A stretch of 6,184 bases of DNA, from positions 1 to 6,184 of the forward strand of contig DAOWOP010000157.1 in the NCBI GenBank assembly GCA_030642005.1. Direction: 5' to 3'. The notes below the pieces were generated by a model. That model was not told the origin of the DNA. It ran no database searches and saw nothing but the letters and a program-made list of their open reading frames with translations. A program made the translations under genes and the position numbers. The stretch comes from Planctomycetales bacterium (lineage in GTDB: Bacteria > Planctomycetota > Phycisphaerae > SM23-33). Positions 5,696 to 6,184 of this stretch are shown here, piece after piece (within the stretch, counting starts at the first letter, position 1; each line of letters starts with the position of its first letter).

Positions 5696-5729
5696 TTAGA
5701 AACATTAGGGGGCGAATGGCCGTCTAATC
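5694..5729 (+). other. Hairpin overlapping the toxin stop codon
   Basis: GATTAGA (5694-5700) and TCTAATC (5723-5729) are perfect 7-bp inverted repeats with a 22-base loop. The first arm begins within the stop codon. It may protect the 3' end of the mRNA or be a remnant of an insertion boundary. Confidence 0.4.
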
Positions 5730-5748
5730 GTCAAGAGACTGCAATTTG

Positions 5749-5779
5749 CGTGGCGGGTCTCCTGACTCGCCACGATTTT
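5749..5779 (+). terminator. Intrinsic terminator of the Panacea operon
   Basis: CGTGGCG (5749-5755) pairs with CGCCACG (5768-5774), and the stem extends inward through GGT/ACT (one G-U pair) around the loop CTCCTG. ATTTTCT follows directly. It is placed 54 bp after the second gene's stop, as expected for the end of this operon. Confidence 0.75.
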
Positions 5780-5807
5780 CTACCATTCCCTCTTTCCATT
5801 CACCCCG

Positions 5808-5836
5808 TTGACAGAAATAGTTCATCGGAAGATAAT
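5808..5836 (+). promoter_or_regulatory. Near-consensus sigma-70 promoter with overlapping palindrome
   Basis: A perfect -35 TTGACA (5808-5813), an optimal 17-bp spacer and GATAAT (5831-5836, five of six consensus bases) make this the best promoter in the window. The palindrome GATAA-TGCTG-TTATC (5831-5845) covers the -10 and the expected start near 5843, an ideal place for a repressor. It points away from the terminated Panacea operon into a stretch with no recognised gene. Confidence 0.65.
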
Positions 5837-5868
5837 GCTGTTATCGGCGCACCTTTTCTTGAATCGCC

Positions 5869-5911
5869 GGGACTTCGTCCCAGCCTACAACTTTGCCGTT
5901 GAATACGGCAA
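5869..5911 (+). other. Two leader hairpins before a small ORF
   Basis: GGGAC-TTC-GTCCC (5869-5881) is a tight 5-bp stem with a 3-base loop. TTGCCGT (5893-5899) / ACGGCAA (5905-5911) is a perfect 7-bp stem with a 5-base loop, and it ends 9 bp before the ATG at 5921, where a ribosome would bind. Both would be in the leader of any RNA from the 5808 promoter, so a regulatory leader or a small RNA is possible. Confidence 0.45.
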
Positions 5912-5920
5912 TAAGCGCAG

Positions 5921-6061
5921 ATGCGAGTCCAGGTCATGATGCCCAATCTTACAAAAAGCGAACTGGAGAAGCAGCGTACTGCACGCGAACTCTACGAATG
6001 GGTCCAACGGATCCATGGCGAGTTTGGGCAGACTGCCGGCGGGTGGCCGGGGCAAGTGTAG
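5921..6061 (+). CDS. Unrecognised 46-residue small ORF
   Basis: An ATG at 5921 opens 46 codons ending in TAG at 6059-6061. In-frame ATGs also occur at 5936 and 5939. The product reads MRVQVMMPNLTKSELEKQRTAR in its first 22 residues (written here as MRVQVMMPNL then TKSELEKQRTAR) and continues ELYEWVQRIHGEFGQTAGGWPGQV. The section from SELEKQ to HGEF is a plausible charged amphipathic helix, and the tail is Gly-rich. No family is recognised. Support comes from its position 78 bp downstream of a strong promoter's expected start site. Against it are its short length, the absence of a Shine-Dalgarno site and a hairpin ending 9 bp upstream. It could be a small protein, the stub of a decayed gene, or chance. 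Confidence 0.3.
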   Translation: MRVQVMMPNLTKSELEKQRTARELYEWVQRIHGEFGQTAGGWPGQV

Positions 6062-6145
6062 TTGCTCGTGCTACGTAGCGGTGCTGCTTCGCAGAGTAGC
6101 AATGGTGGGTGGCACCTTCAAGCGGAGCTTGTGGGTGCGTGCCAC
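6062..6145. repeat. Hairpin-dense terminal element
   Basis: After the small ORF no gene is visible to the window end (6062-6184). TGCTAC (6069-6074) pairs with GTAGCA (6096-6101) around a tight CTGC-TTC-GCAG hairpin (6084-6094), and GCTACGTAGC (6070-6079) is a perfect palindrome. GTGGCAC (6109-6115) then pairs with GTGCCAC (6139-6145) around CAAGC-GGA-GCTTG (6119-6131). An A-rich run follows, so it is not a plus-strand terminator. The nested three-base-loop hairpins look like a dispersed intergenic repeat. Confidence 0.45.
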
Positions 6146-6184
6146 AAAAACAAACAACGTCTTCGGGACTCGCAATTGGCCGGC

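Noticed and set aside
5845..5935. Minus-strand stretch reading PGLASALIAVFNGKVVGWDEV and onward to a TAA
   Set aside because: It looks protein-like, but it is only about 30 codons, has no start, and is preceded in frame by TGA and TAA. Chance or a very small remnant.
1..6184. CRISPR array, tRNA, rRNA or insertion-sequence transposase
   Set aside because: No spaced repeats of CRISPR form, no cloverleaf or rRNA-like segment, and no transposase motif on either strand.

Overview
This window looks like a bacterial chromosome fragment of moderate to high GC. It holds a core-gene block on the left and a small accessory module on the right. The protein types (a short UvrC, and a TatC with a tryptophan- and glycine-rich periplasmic insertion and an acidic N-terminus) remind me of Planctomycetota. 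That is a family-resemblance inference, not something the sequence proves.

Left part (1-1659): a non-coding stretch carries a short heptad repeat and a clean array of eleven 10-bp units. It runs into a TATAAT box placed so close to uvrC that the mRNA is probably leaderless. UvrC keeps both nuclease domains and the four-cysteine cluster, but it lacks the C-terminal helix-hairpin-helix region and much of the linker before the second nuclease.

Middle part (1689-4426, minus strand): purM (purine synthesis), a predicted alpha/beta-hydrolase lipoprotein and tatC (twin-arginine translocation) are packed head to tail as a probable operon, with an 18-bp gap and then a 28-bp overlap. It converges on uvrC across only 29 bp. 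purM has the same -10/start arrangement as uvrC. A heptad tandem repeat covers the start codon of the lipoprotein gene.

Right part (4427-6184): a repeat- and hairpin-rich spacer of about 330 bp separates purM from a divergent two-gene toxin-antitoxin candidate, a Panacea-domain (SocA/DUF4065) antitoxin followed 2 bp later by a small protein resembling the PemK/MazF barrel fold. The pair ends in a good intrinsic terminator. Beyond it lies a near-consensus promoter (TTGACA, 17 bp, GATAAT) with a palindrome over its -10, a leader with two hairpins, an unrecognised 46-codon ORF, and a terminal hairpin-rich element cut by the window end. The two-gene module and this orphan transcription unit are the most interesting parts.
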